Shown here piece by piece: positions 18,638 to 27,466 of a DNA stretch of 64,000 bases (positions are counted from its first letter, which is position 1; each line of letters opens with the position of its first letter). The notes beneath the pieces were generated by a model, which made no database searches, was not told the DNA's origin, and was given only the letters and a program-made list of their open reading frames with translations. The stretch is from Rhodanobacter sp. B05 (GTDB lineage: Bacteria; Pseudomonadota; Gammaproteobacteria; Xanthomonadales; Rhodanobacteraceae). Position numbers and translations under genes: made by a program. The DNA is taken from the NCBI RefSeq assembly GCF_002001085.1, contig NZ_MUNU01000010.1, positions 62,001 through 126,000 on the forward strand, in the 5' to 3' direction.

Positions 18638-20506
18638 GTGACTACAGCACCCCTGACAGCCAGCGCTGCCACTGCCTTCAACGTCGATCAACCGCCGCGC
18701 GCGAGCACGCCGTCCAGCGGCGCCGAGGCGATCGTGCAGGTACTCGCCGACGAAGGCGTGGACGTGATGTTCGGCTATTCCGGCGGTGCGATCCTGCCCG
18801 TGTACGACGCGGTGTTCCGCTACAACGCCCTGCACCCGCGCGAAGACGGCAGCGAGCCGATGCCGCTGATCGTGCCGGCCAACGAACAGGGCGCGGGGTT
18901 CATGGCCGCCGGTTATGCGCGCGCCTCGGGCAAGGTCGGCGTGGCGATCGTCACTTCCGGGCCAGGCGCCACCAACATCGTCACGCCGGTGCGCGATTCG
19001 ATGGCCGACTCGATTCCGCTGGTGGTGATCTGCGGCCAGGTCGGCACCGCGGCGATCGGCAGCGACGCGTTCCAGGAGGCGCCGGTGAGCAACATCATGG
19101 GCGCATGTGCCAAGCACGTATTCCTGGTCACCGATGCATCCCGGCTGGAAGCGACCTTGCGCACCGCGTTCACCCTGGCACGCAGCGGACGTCCCGGTCC
19201 GGTGGTGGTCGACGTGCCCAAGGACGTGCAGAACGCCGACGTCGCCTGGCAAGGCAGCGGCGAATTGCTGTTGAGCGGCTACCGGGCGCGCCTGCGCGCG
19301 GTGGAGCAATCCAGCCTGAGCGATGCCGACTGTGCCGCGTTCTTCGCCGCGCTCAAGCAGGCACGGCGACCGCTGATCTACGCCGGCGGCGGCGTGATCG
19401 CAGCCGGCGCGGCCGGTGCGCTGCGCGCCTTCGTCGACGCGTTCGGCGTGCCGGTGACGACCACCCTGATGGGACTGGGCGCCTTCGACACTACCGACCC
19501 GCTGGCCCTGCACATGCTCGGCATGCACGGCACCGCGTACGCAAACTACGCGATCGAGGATTGCGATTTCGTGCTGGCGCTGGGTGCGCGCTTCGACGAT
19601 CGCGTGGCCGGCGTGCCGGACAGGTTCGCGCCACACGCGAAATTCATCGCGCAGATCGACATCGACCCGGCCGAGATCGGCAAGGTCAAGCCGGTGGATT
19701 GGCAGCATGTCGGCCCGCTGGTCCGGGCGCTGGCGCGACTCACCGAATACGGCACGGCGCACGCGATCAAGCCGGCGCTGGCCGGCTGGCATGCCGAAGT
19801 GGCCGCGCTCAAGCGCCAGCACGCCATGAACTACGATCGTGCCAGCGCGCTGATCCAGCCTTGCGCCGTGATCGAGGCGATCAACCGCCACACACAGGGG
19901 CGTGCCATCGTCAGCACCGGCGTCGGCCAGCACCAGATGTGGGCGGCGCAATACTTCGATTTCCGCGCACCGCGGCAATGGCTCACCTCCGGCTCGATGG
20001 GCACGATGGGCTTCGGCCTGCCGGCGGCGATCGGCGCGCAGTTTGCGCAACGTGACAAGCTGGTGATCGACATCGATGGCGATGCCAGCATCCGCATGAA
20101 CATCGGCGAGCTGGAAACCGTGACCACCTACAACCTGCCGCTGAAAGTGGTGGTGCTGAACAACCTCGGCGACGGCATGGTGCGGCAGTGGCAGAAGCTG
20201 TACTTCAAGGGCCGCTTCGCCGCCTCCGACAAGAGCCTGCACAAGAAGGACTTCGTGCTCGCCGCGCAGGCCGATGGCTTCACCTGGGCACGCCGGCTGG
20301 AACACACCGAGGACCTGGAATCGACCATTGCCGCCTTCCTCGCCTTCGATGGCCCGGCCTTCCTCGAAGTGATGATCGACCCGGATGCCGGGGTATACCC
20401 GATGGTCGGGCCCGGCGCCAGCTACGCGCAGATGATTACCGGCGATTTCATCGCGTCGCGCTCAGCACCCACCGTTCACGAGGACACACCGTCGCACATG
20501 TTTTGA
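18638..20506 (+). CDS. ilvG: Acetolactate synthase large (catalytic) subunit
   Basis: A ThDP enzyme forming acetolactate or acetohydroxybutyrate. A GTG at 18638 with AGGA upstream gives 622 aa. The N-terminal PYR domain has VDVMFGYSGGAILPVYDA and the catalytic Glu in VPANEQGAGFMAAGYARASG. The ThDP/Mg motif is DIDGDASIRMNIGELETVTTY. The end reads VGPGASYAQMITGD. It is followed, across a palindromic repeat, by its small ACT subunit ilvM. About 20 residues before SGAEAIVQVL appear non-conserved. Confidence 0.93.
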   Translation: MTTAPLTASAATAFNVDQPPRASTPSSGAEAIVQVLADEGVDVMFGYSGGAILPVYDAVFRYNALHPREDGSEPMPLIVPANEQGAGFMAAGYARASGKVGVAIVTSGPGATNIVTPVRDSMADSIPLVVICGQVGTAAIGSDAFQEAPVSNIMGACAKHVFLVTDASRLEATLRTAFTLARSGRPGPVVVDVPKDVQNADVAWQGSGELLLSGYRARLRAVEQSSLSDADCAAFFAALKQARRPLIYAGGGVIAAGAAGALRAFVDAFGVPVTTTLMGLGAFDTTDPLALHMLGMHGTAYANYAIEDCDFVLALGARFDDRVAGVPDRFAPHAKFIAQIDIDPAEIGKVKPVDWQHVGPLVRALARLTEYGTAHAIKPALAGWHAEVAALKRQHAMNYDRASALIQPCAVIEAINRHTQGRAIVSTGVGQHQMWAAQYFDFRAPRQWLTSGSMGTMGFGLPAAIGAQFAQRDKLVIDIDGDASIRMNIGELETVTTYNLPLKVVVLNNLGDGMVRQWQKLYFKGRFAASDKSLHKKDFVLAAQADGFTWARRLEHTEDLESTIAAFLAFDGPAFLEVMIDPDAGVYPMVGPGASYAQMITGDFIASRSAPTVHEDTPSHMF

Positions 20507-20518
20507 GCACTTGATCTG

Positions 20519-20669
20519 TCCCTTCTCCCTCGGCGACCAAAGGGAGTCCCCTTGCGGGTGAGAAGGTGGCCCGAAGGGCCGGATGAGGGTTCGGGCGAGC
20601 CGCGACACCCCGCTCCGCCCCGAACCCTCACCCGCCTGTCGGCACCCTCTCCCGAAGGGAGAGGGGTTC
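20519..20669. repeat. Palindromic intercistronic repeat between ilvG and ilvM
   Basis: About 150 bp filling the gap 20507-20688. The left half has CCCTTCTCCCTCGG and GTGGCCCGAAGGGCCGG then GATGAGGGTTCGG. The right half has CCGAACCCTCACC and CCCTCTCCCGAAGGGAGAGGG. It belongs to the same family as 16850-16969. GGAGCC just after the repeat serves ilvM. Confidence 0.85.
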
Positions 20670-20688
20670 ACTAACCGGAGCCCCCGCC

Positions 20689-20937
20689 ATGAAACACACC
20701 TTGTCCATCCTGATGCAGAACGAATCCGGCGCCCTGGTGCGCGTGGCCGGGCTGTTCGCCGCGCGCGGCTACAACATCGACACGCTCACCGTGGGTCCCA
20801 CGCACGATCCGGCGGTATCGCGGCTGATCCTCAGCCTGCAATGCGACGACGACGGCCTCGCCCGGATCGTGCAGCAGACCCGCAAGCTGGTCGACGTGCT
20901 GCAGGTCGCCAACCCGACCACGGCACTCGCCGCGTGA
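20689..20937 (+). CDS. ilvM: Acetolactate synthase small (regulatory) subunit, ACT domain only
   Basis: An 82-aa protein made of one ACT domain: LSILMQNESGALVRVAGLFA, then RGYNIDTLTVGPT, then VQQTRKLVDVLQV. It has the short IlvM-type length and lacks the C-terminal domain of IlvH/IlvN. It binds and activates the large subunit and may mediate valine inhibition. Its stop overlaps the GTG start of ilvA (GTGA). Confidence 0.9.
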   Translation: MKHTLSILMQNESGALVRVAGLFAARGYNIDTLTVGPTHDPAVSRLILSLQCDDDGLARIVQQTRKLVDVLQVANPTTALAA

Positions 20938-22490
20938 ATGCGGTCGCGCCACTCGTCGCCGATGATGACGGCGACCTGCTGGCGCAGATCCGCGCCGCGC
21001 GCGTCTACGAGGTGGCGCACGAGTCGGCGCTGGACGAGGCCCCGCTGCTCAGCGCCCGGCTTGGCCAGAGCGTGCTGCTCAAGCGCGAGGACCAGCAATC
21101 GGTGTTCTCGTTCAAGTTGCGCGGCGCGTACAACCGCATGGTGCAACTGGACCCGGCGCAACGCGCCTGCGGCGTGGTGGCGGCATCGGCCGGCAACCAT
21201 GCGCAGGGCGTGGCGCTGGCCGCGGCGAAGCTGGGTATCCGCGCCACCATCGTGATGCCGGTGACCGCGCCGCAGGTAAAGGTGGATGCAGTGCGCCGCC
21301 TTGGTGGCGCGATGGTCGAGGTAGTGCTGACCGGTGACTCCTACAGTGATGCGCAGGCCGCGGCCGCGCGCTTGCAAGCCGCCAACCACGCCACCTTCGT
21401 GCACCCGTTCGACGATCCCGCGGTGATCGCCGGCCAGGGCACGATCGCGCTGGAGATCCTGCGCCAGCATCCCGGCCCGCTGCAGGCGGTGTTCGTGCCG
21501 GTCGGCGGCGGCGGCCTGCTTGCCGGCGTCGCCGCCTGCATCAAGGCGCTGCGGCCGCAAGTGCGGGTCATCGGCGTGCAGGCGGCGGACTCGGATGCGA
21601 TGGCGCGCTCGCTCGAATGCGGCGCGCGCGTCAGCCTGGACGAGGTCGGCCTGTTCGCCGACGGCACCGCCGTGAAGCAGGTCGGCGAACTCACCTTCGC
21701 GCTGTGCCGCAAGCATGTCGACGCCATGCTGCGGGTCGATGCCGACGCGATCTGCGCCGCGATCCGCGACATCTACCACGACACCCGCAGCGTGCCCGAG
21801 CCATCCGGTGCGCTGGCGCTGGCCGGTCTCAAGCAGTACGTCGCGGCCCACGGTACGGGCGTTGGCGCGCTGGTAGCGATCGTCTCCGGCGCCAACATGA
21901 ATTTCGACCGCCTGCGCTTCGTCGCCGAACGCGCCGAAGTCGGCGAGCAGCGCGAGGCGGTGTTCGCGGTGACCATCCCCGAGGAACGCGGCAGCTTCCG
22001 CCGCTTCTGCGCCACCCTCGGCCAGCACAGCATCACCGAGTTCAACTACCGCATCGGCGACACCCGCGCCGCGCACCTCTTCGTCGGCGTGCAGATCGCC
22101 AGCCGTGCCGAACGCGAAGCGCTGGCGGATGCGTTTCGTGCAGAATCCTTCGACGTGCTCGACCTCACCGACGACGAACTGGCCAAGCTGCACCTGCGCC
22201 ACATGATCGGCGGCCGCTCGCCGCTGGCCCGCGACGAGCTGCTATACCGCTTCGAATTCCCCGAACGCCCGGGCGCCCTGGTGCGCTTCCTCGACCAGCT
22301 GCACCCGGACTGGAACGTCAGCCTGTTCCACTACCGCAACCACGGCGCCGACCACGGCCGCATCCTGGTCGGCATCCAGGTGCCACCGGACGAACGCGCG
22401 TTGTTCCAACGCTTCCTGGTCAACAGCGGCTACCCGCACATCGACGAGAGCGCGCATCCGGCGTACCGGTTGCTGTTGCGCGAACCGTGA
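20934..22490 (+). CDS. ilvA: Threonine deaminase (biosynthetic)
   Basis: A PLP enzyme turning threonine into 2-oxobutyrate for isoleucine. A GTG at 20934, overlapping the ilvM stop, gives 518 aa, the usual biosynthetic length. The PLP lysine is in QQSVFSFKLRGAYNRM (about residue 60). The phosphate-binding loop is PVGGGGLLAGVA. The C-terminal portion, from about residue 345, holds two ACT-like regulatory halves (VTIPEERGSFRRFC and FEFPERPGALVRFL) for feedback by Ile and Val. It closes the ilv gene run. Confidence 0.95.
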   Translation: MNAVAPLVADDDGDLLAQIRAARVYEVAHESALDEAPLLSARLGQSVLLKREDQQSVFSFKLRGAYNRMVQLDPAQRACGVVAASAGNHAQGVALAAAKLGIRATIVMPVTAPQVKVDAVRRLGGAMVEVVLTGDSYSDAQAAAARLQAANHATFVHPFDDPAVIAGQGTIALEILRQHPGPLQAVFVPVGGGGLLAGVAACIKALRPQVRVIGVQAADSDAMARSLECGARVSLDEVGLFADGTAVKQVGELTFALCRKHVDAMLRVDADAICAAIRDIYHDTRSVPEPSGALALAGLKQYVAAHGTGVGALVAIVSGANMNFDRLRFVAERAEVGEQREAVFAVTIPEERGSFRRFCATLGQHSITEFNYRIGDTRAAHLFVGVQIASRAEREALADAFRAESFDVLDLTDDELAKLHLRHMIGGRSPLARDELLYRFEFPERPGALVRFLDQLHPDWNVSLFHYRNHGADHGRILVGIQVPPDERALFQRFLVNSGYPHIDESAHPAYRLLLREP

Positions 22491-22531
22491 AGGCACATCC
22501 CGCCTGAATCTGTTGCCTTTTCGTATCCGGA

Positions 22532-23146
22532 TTACTCGTCGATGTAGTCGCCGGAATTGAGCGTCAACTGTTCTCGCTCGTCTTGAGATAGCCGCTCCCA
22601 TCTATCCAGTCCCGCGGCTTTGAGCTTGCTCACAGCGGAGGCATTCGAATACAGAGATTCGCCAGCAGCGGTCATGCCCATGACTTTTGTTTCACCGAGC
22701 CACGTCTTGAATTTTGGATTATTGATTCCGTATTCGGACGGACCGGCATTTCGAATAGGCCGGAGCTGATACCCGACATAAGCAATGAACCGGGACAACA
22801 CATAGTAGCGTTTGCCAGCCTGCACATCTGCACTCAAGACATGTACCCCCATGTCATTGGCCATGAACATGTGCTTCCCCGGGTCCACAAGAACAGCCAC
22901 CTTCCCTTTCGACGGGAGAACATTCAGAAGTTTGGCATTGCCTCCCGTAATATCGTACAGAGGCGTCTCGGCCATGCCGCCAAGCGGCTTGAACGGCTGG
23001 AGAAAAATGATCTGGGCCTTGTCCGGCGGAGGAGAATTGATTGTCTGATCGGTAGAAAGCGCGGTGCGTTGTGGTGCAGGCCCGCTTGCGCAACCTGCGA
23101 ACGTGAAGACGCAAAAAGCAGTAACAGTAAAACCAGAAAGCTTCAT
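22532..23146 (-). CDS. Predicted lipoprotein (204 aa), function unknown
   Basis: The protein starts MKLSGFTVTAFCVFTFAGC; the lipobox FAGC places the acylated cysteine at residue 19. GGGAG precedes the ATG. The mature part has repeated aromatic/beta-rich segments (KVAVLVDPGKHMFMAND, KRYYVLSRFIAYVGYQL) reminiscent of DUF2846-type lipoproteins, but this is uncertain. The base composition looks clearly lower in GC than the neighbours. It is next to IS30 remnants and converges on ilvA, so recent acquisition is likely. No terminator is visible in the 41-bp gap to ilvA. Confidence 0.65.
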   Translation of the reverse strand: MKLSGFTVTAFCVFTFAGCASGPAPQRTALSTDQTINSPPPDKAQIIFLQPFKPLGGMAETPLYDITGGNAKLLNVLPSKGKVAVLVDPGKHMFMANDMGVHVLSADVQAGKRYYVLSRFIAYVGYQLRPIRNAGPSEYGINNPKFKTWLGETKVMGMTAAGESLYSNASAVSKLKAAGLDRWERLSQDEREQLTLNSGDYIDE

Positions 23147-23208
23147 CGATCACTCCCCTGAAATATCGTAGAAAACCGCCTCAAGAATCACGTTCCAGCT
23201 TGATCGCC

Positions 23209-23685
23209 GGCGAGTTCAATTCTGAAGCGCACCACCCAAAGCGGTAGAGTTGCGCAGGTGCGATAGCCTGCACGGCTTCACCGCCAAGTGGAACTGCACA
23301 TGAGCTACGCGCACCTGAGCCAAGACGAACGCTATCAGATTCAGCATCTACATGGGGGGCGAATTCAATTCTGAAGTGCACCACCCCAAGCGGTAGAGCG
23401 GCGCAGGTGCGGTAGCCTGCACAGCTTCACCGCCAAGTGGAACTGCACATGAGCTACACACACCTGAGCCAGGACGAACGCTATAAGATTCAGCATCTGC
23501 ATGGCGGCGGATTTTCAGCTCACGAGATCGGCGTGGAGTTGAAGCGCGCCGGCGACGACGATCAGTCGCGAGCTTCGACGTAACCTGGGTGACACGGCCA
23601 AGTATCAAGCGCGCGCCGCCCACCGGCAGAGTGCAAAGCGCCGGCATGCGGCGAGCACGCAGAACGACCTGAGGGTCAGGTCTTG
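23209..23685 (+). mobile_element. IS30-family remnants: two tandem 5' ends, second with decayed transposase
   Basis: A segment of about 149 bp (23209-23357) begins with GGCGAGTTCAATTCTGAAG and a transposase start at 23300 (MSYAHLSQDERYQIQHLHG). It is repeated from 23358 with few differences; the second start is at 23449 (MSYTHLSQDERYKIQHLHG). The second copy continues through GGGFSAHEIGVELKRAG and then shifts frame to ISRELRRNLGDTAKYQA before ending. No catalytic DDE domain remains. The rest of the gap up to 23817 shows only a possible further IS-end fragment near 23670-23700. Confidence 0.8.
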
Positions 23686-23817
23686 TTTTGACACATTGCA
23701 GCCGAGTTTCGAGTTGACAACGATCCGGCAGCCTCCGAATTTGACATGGCATCGAGTCAGGTGGAGTCGAAATCTGCTATCTGAAATTCATCCAGAATGC
23801 CCCGCGGTGAGATTCGC

Positions 23818-24555
23818 TCAGCCCATCCCCCCATTCACCCCGATCACCTGCCCGTTGATATAGGCGGCCGAGTCGCCGCACAGAAACGCCACCAGCGCCG
23901 CCACTTCCTCCGGCGTGCCCGCACGCTGGGCCGGCACCACCTCGCGGATACGTTCGGGTGGAAACGCCGCGTCGGCCATGCGTCCTTCGATCACGCCCGG
24001 TGCCACCACGTTGACGGTGATGCCGCGCGAGGCCATCTCGCGCGCCAGCGACTTGCTGGCGCCGTGCAGGGCGGCCTTGGCGGCGGCGTAGTTGGTCTGG
24101 CCGCGGTTGCCGAGCAGGGCCGCCACCGAGCTGAGCGAGACGATGCGGCCGAAGCGTTGCCGTGACATCGGCAGCAGCAGCGGCTGGGTCACGTTGAAGA
24201 AGCCGTGCAGGGACACGTCGATCACCCGATGCCACTGCTCGGCGCTCATGCCGGCCATCGGCGCGTCGTCGTGGATGCCGGCGTTGTTGATCACGGCGTG
24301 GATGGGGCCTTCGTCGAGCAAGGCCGCCAGCGCCGCGTGGGTCACCTGCGCATCGCTGACGTCGAAGGCGGTGGCCTGCGCGCTGCCGCCAGCCTCGTGG
24401 ATCGCGTTCACCACGGCGTCGGCGCGATGCAGGCTGCGGTTGGCGTGCACGATGACGTGGTAGCCGCCGCTGGCCAGCGCCAGGCTGATCGCGCCGCCAA
24501 GTTCGCCGCTGCCACCGGTGACCAGCGCGCGTCGAGGAAAAGTTTTGGCTGACAT
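23818..24555 (-). CDS. FabG-like 3-oxoacyl-ACP reductase of the pigment cluster (ApeQ-like)
   Basis: A 245-aa short-chain dehydrogenase. The cofactor motif is ALVTGGSGELGGAIS (about 10-24), the structural motif is VINNAGIHDD, and the catalytic SSVAALLGNRGQTNYAAAK has Ser, Tyr and Lys. The C-terminus INGQVIGVNGGMG is typical of FabG. As in aryl-polyene clusters it is the last reductase after the second dehydratase, 15 bp downstream on the same strand. In those clusters a ketosynthase often follows; here IS30 debris does. Confidence 0.88.
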   Translation of the reverse strand: MSAKTFPRRALVTGGSGELGGAISLALASGGYHVIVHANRSLHRADAVVNAIHEAGGSAQATAFDVSDAQVTHAALAALLDEGPIHAVINNAGIHDDAPMAGMSAEQWHRVIDVSLHGFFNVTQPLLLPMSRQRFGRIVSLSSVAALLGNRGQTNYAAAKAALHGASKSLAREMASRGITVNVVAPGVIEGRMADAAFPPERIREVVPAQRAGTPEEVAALVAFLCGDSAAYINGQVIGVNGGMG

Positions 24556-24570
24556 GCGATTGACCTCGGC

Positions 24571-27465
24571 TCAGACTGGATGGATCACCGCGGCACGCCC
24601 GCTGGCGAGCAGCCGGCCGCGGTGTTCGATGCGGAATGCATACTGGGCGCCGCCATCGTCGGCGTAAAGACAATCGGCGTGGACGTCCAGATGGCCGTCC
24701 AGTCGATCGACGTATTCCTCGAACAGCTTCACGTCGCGCAGGCTGACCAGGCGCCCCGCGCGCGCGCGCGCGACACCGCGCGCGCGCGCCAGCAGGCCGC
24801 CATGCACGGCCATCGCTTGCGCGCCGTACTCGGCCAGGTGCACGGCATGCAGGCCAAGTTCGCCGCGCAACGGGTTGTCGGCGCGCGCATGGCCGGCGCT
24901 GATGGCGTGGATCGTGTGCTCGTCCCATGCGCACACGGCATCGAGCAGGCACATCGCGCCCGTGTGCGGAATCATTACGGCCCAGTCAGTCTTAAGGAGC
25001 CTGCCGGACCTTGGTTGGCCGGGCTGCGAATCCGTCTGTGTGGTCCATATTCCTGCCGCTTTTTGGTCCATAGAACCACTATGGACCGGCAAATCGTCAG
25101 AAATCTGTCCTCCCACAGCCGACTTCTCGCCTCGACCACCAAGGCCCGACAGGCTCCTCGCATGCGGCGCCATCAGGATCGAAAGGCAGAAGTGGAAGGC
25201 CACGCCCAGGCTCACGGTGAGCCCGATCGCTCGCAGCACCGGGATGCTGGCCCAGGCCAGCATGCCGAACACCAGCAGCGCGGACAACACGCAGACGATG
25301 GTGGCGTGCAGGGTACGTCGCTGTTCGGCCGGGTCGCCGGTATCGCGTTCGAAGAACAGCGCGTAGTGCAGGCCCAAGCCTCCGGCCAGGATCAGCGCCA
25401 CCAGATGGAACAGCGAGATCTCGATGCCGGCCACGCGCTCCACCGCCAGCACCAGGAAGGTGGCCAGAGTCATCGGCGCCAGCACGTGCCAGGCGCGGCG
25501 CAGGCTGCGCAGGGCGATCGTGATGGTCAGCACCAGCAGGATGCTGGCGACCAGCAGCGCCTGCAGGATGCGCGTGCGGTAGGCCGCCACCAATGATTCG
25601 GAGGCGGCTTTCAGGTCGAGCAGGCGCACCTTGCCGGCGCTGTTTGCGCCCAGCGCCTGCAGCGCCGCCACGTCGTGCACGCCACTGACGGTACCCAGAC
25701 CAAGCCAGTGACCGTCGCGCTTCACCAGCATGGCGGCCACGCGCTGGCCGAGCGGTGTCTGTGCGTAACGCTCCGGTGTGAGTGGTGGCAGCTGGCGCGC
25801 CGTCTCCACATCATCGATGAACGGCTGGAACAAGTCGGCGCGGAACGGCAATCCTTGCAACGCTTCGTTCAATGCACGTTGCAAGGTGACGCGATCGGGC
25901 AACTTCTGTTGGCGTTCGCGCTGCACGGCCACGCTGGGCAGATAGCGCGACGGCAGTTCGACGGCATCGACGGCGTGCTGCGCCACGAGCGCGTCGACTT
26001 GCGGCTGCAAGGTTTGCGACAGCGCCAGCACGTCCTGCTCGGTCGACGCCTCGAGCACCAGCAGATAGCGCACGTCCGGCGCGCCGAGCGCTTCGCGCAG
26101 GCGCGCGTCGTGCACCAGCATCGCTGGCGGCACCGGGGTCAGCGCGGCCAGGTTGTTTTGCCAGAACGGGCCTGGCGCCAACGCCAGCATCACCACGATC
26201 GCCAGCGCCACCAGCAGCGGGATCCAGCGTGGACGCGGTAGCCGGTCTGCCCAGCGACGTGCCCTGATCAGCCAGCCCATGTCCGCCACGTCGCGCACGC
26301 GCTGCGGCAACAGATGTGGCAGCAGGTAGCGCGTGCTGAAACCGGCCGCCAGCAGGCCGACGATGGTGAACACCGCCAGCTGCTTCAGACCGTTGACGCC
26401 GGAGGCATAGAACGCGAGATAGGCGATGCAGGCCGAGGCGATCGCGGTGAGCAGCAGTGGCCACAGATCGCGCACGCTTTGCACCGCATCCTCGCCCGCG
26501 CGGCGATGGCTCAGCACGCGGATCGGATACTCCTGCGCCACGCCGAGCAGGGTGAAGCCGAACGCCAGCGTGATGCCGTGCACTTCGGAAAACGCCACGG
26601 TCAGCGCGGCGATGCCGGCCAGCGCGGCGCTGGCGATCGGCAGCGCCGACAGCAGCAGCGAACTGATGCTGCGATACGCCAGCAGCAGCAGCGCGATGAA
26701 GCCCACGGTGGAAATGCGCCCGATCCAGTCGGCCTGGTGTCGAGTCTGCGCGCCGATCACGACGCTGAAATAACCCGGCCCGCTCAGCTCGAGCTTCGCT
26801 TCCGCACTGCCGGGCAGCGCGTGGAAGGCCTGCTCGATGCCGTCGATGGCGTGTTGTTGCGCGCCCGGATCGAAACCGGCGGCCACCGTCTGCACCAGCA
26901 GCAGTGCTTCATGGCGTGGCGTGAACCACACGCCTTCACGCAGTTCGGGCGATTTCGCCGGTGCCCAGCGCTCGGCCAGCTTCAGCATCTCCAGCGTGGG
27001 ATCGCGCGGCAGCAGGCCTTTCAGCAGGCTCGCCGCGGGCGAGGACAGATCATCCAGCCGCTGCTGCAACTGGTCGCGCAGGTAGGCCTCGTCCAGCGGC
27101 TGGGTATCCAGTGTGGGCGACAGCAGGTAGCGATACGGCAGCAGCTGCGGATCGAGCGCGGCAAGATCGAAGTTGCCGTTGAGCACCTGGCTGTAGCGCG
27201 GATCATGCTGCAGCGCCTTGACCAGGCCCTGGCTCAAGCCGGCAAGTTGCGCGTCCGGCGCGCCCGAGATGGAAAGCAGCAGCAAACGCGAACCCGGCCC
27301 GTCGCCGACCTGCTCCATCAGCAGGCGCTGATCGGGCGTGGTCGGTGCCGGCATGAAGCTGCGCAGGTCGGTGCTGATCTTCAGTCGCTGGCTGACCACC
27401 CCGCCGAGCCCGGCCAGCGCCAGCAGCCACACCACCAGCAGCGTGGCACGTGCGCCGCGGCGCAT
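24571..27465 (-). CDS. MMPL/RND-type exporter fused to a hotdog-fold dehydratase
   Basis: A 964-aa fusion. Residues 1 to about 775 form an MMPL-family membrane exporter with about a dozen TM segments, two large periplasmic loops, and repeated blocks such as GFIALLLLAYRSISSLLLSA and LALAGLGGVVSQRLKISTDL. A 55-residue linker follows, encoded by an inverted-repeat element (24995-25158). Residues about 830-964 (DWAVMIPHTGAMCLLDAV and onward) form an ApeP/FabZ-like hydroxyacyl-ACP dehydratase. In aryl-polyene clusters these are separate genes. ATG 27465 is chosen because it follows the LolA-like stop by one base (TGACATG). Confidence 0.8.
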   Translation of the reverse strand: MRRGARATLLVVWLLALAGLGGVVSQRLKISTDLRSFMPAPTTPDQRLLMEQVGDGPGSRLLLLSISGAPDAQLAGLSQGLVKALQHDPRYSQVLNGNFDLAALDPQLLPYRYLLSPTLDTQPLDEAYLRDQLQQRLDDLSSPAASLLKGLLPRDPTLEMLKLAERWAPAKSPELREGVWFTPRHEALLLVQTVAAGFDPGAQQHAIDGIEQAFHALPGSAEAKLELSGPGYFSVVIGAQTRHQADWIGRISTVGFIALLLLAYRSISSLLLSALPIASAALAGIAALTVAFSEVHGITLAFGFTLLGVAQEYPIRVLSHRRAGEDAVQSVRDLWPLLLTAIASACIAYLAFYASGVNGLKQLAVFTIVGLLAAGFSTRYLLPHLLPQRVRDVADMGWLIRARRWADRLPRPRWIPLLVALAIVVMLALAPGPFWQNNLAALTPVPPAMLVHDARLREALGAPDVRYLLVLEASTEQDVLALSQTLQPQVDALVAQHAVDAVELPSRYLPSVAVQRERQQKLPDRVTLQRALNEALQGLPFRADLFQPFIDDVETARQLPPLTPERYAQTPLGQRVAAMLVKRDGHWLGLGTVSGVHDVAALQALGANSAGKVRLLDLKAASESLVAAYRTRILQALLVASILLVLTITIALRSLRRAWHVLAPMTLATFLVLAVERVAGIEISLFHLVALILAGGLGLHYALFFERDTGDPAEQRRTLHATIVCVLSALLVFGMLAWASIPVLRAIGLTVSLGVAFHFCLSILMAPHARSLSGLGGRGEKSAVGGQISDDLPVHSGSMDQKAAGIWTTQTDSQPGQPRSGRLLKTDWAVMIPHTGAMCLLDAVCAWDEHTIHAISAGHARADNPLRGELGLHAVHLAEYGAQAMAVHGGLLARARGVARARAGRLVSLRDVKLFEEYVDRLDGHLDVHADCLYADDGGAQYAFRIEHRGRLLASGRAAVIHPV
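24995..25158. repeat. MITE-like inverted-repeat element inside the exporter-dehydratase fusion
   Basis: The terminal arms are AGGAGCCTGCCGGACCTTGG (24995-25014) and, at the right end, CCAAGGCCCGACAGGCTCCT. They are complementary over about 22 bp with two or three mismatches. The interior has GGTCCATA-GAACCAC-TATGGACC, a perfect 8-bp hairpin, plus another GGTCCATA. The GC content looks lower than the surrounding gene. It codes the linker between the two domains on the - strand. Confidence 0.75.
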
Positions 27466-27466
27466 G

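Noticed and set aside
23209-23506. Tandem repeated units as a possible CRISPR-like array
   Set aside because: There are only two units of about 149 bp, each the start of an IS30 element with terminal sequence and transposase start; no short repeats with unique spacers.
23660-23715. Possible second insertion-sequence end (GGTCAGGTCTTGTTTTGACAC)
   Set aside because: The wording resembles known IS/REP-associated ends, but it is too short and unpaired to call as a separate element; mentioned only in the IS30 entry.
24755-24800. CG-alternating tract as a possible Z-DNA or regulatory site
   Set aside because: It encodes ARARGVARARAGR of the dehydratase domain; the alternating pattern follows from Arg/Ala codons in GC-rich DNA.
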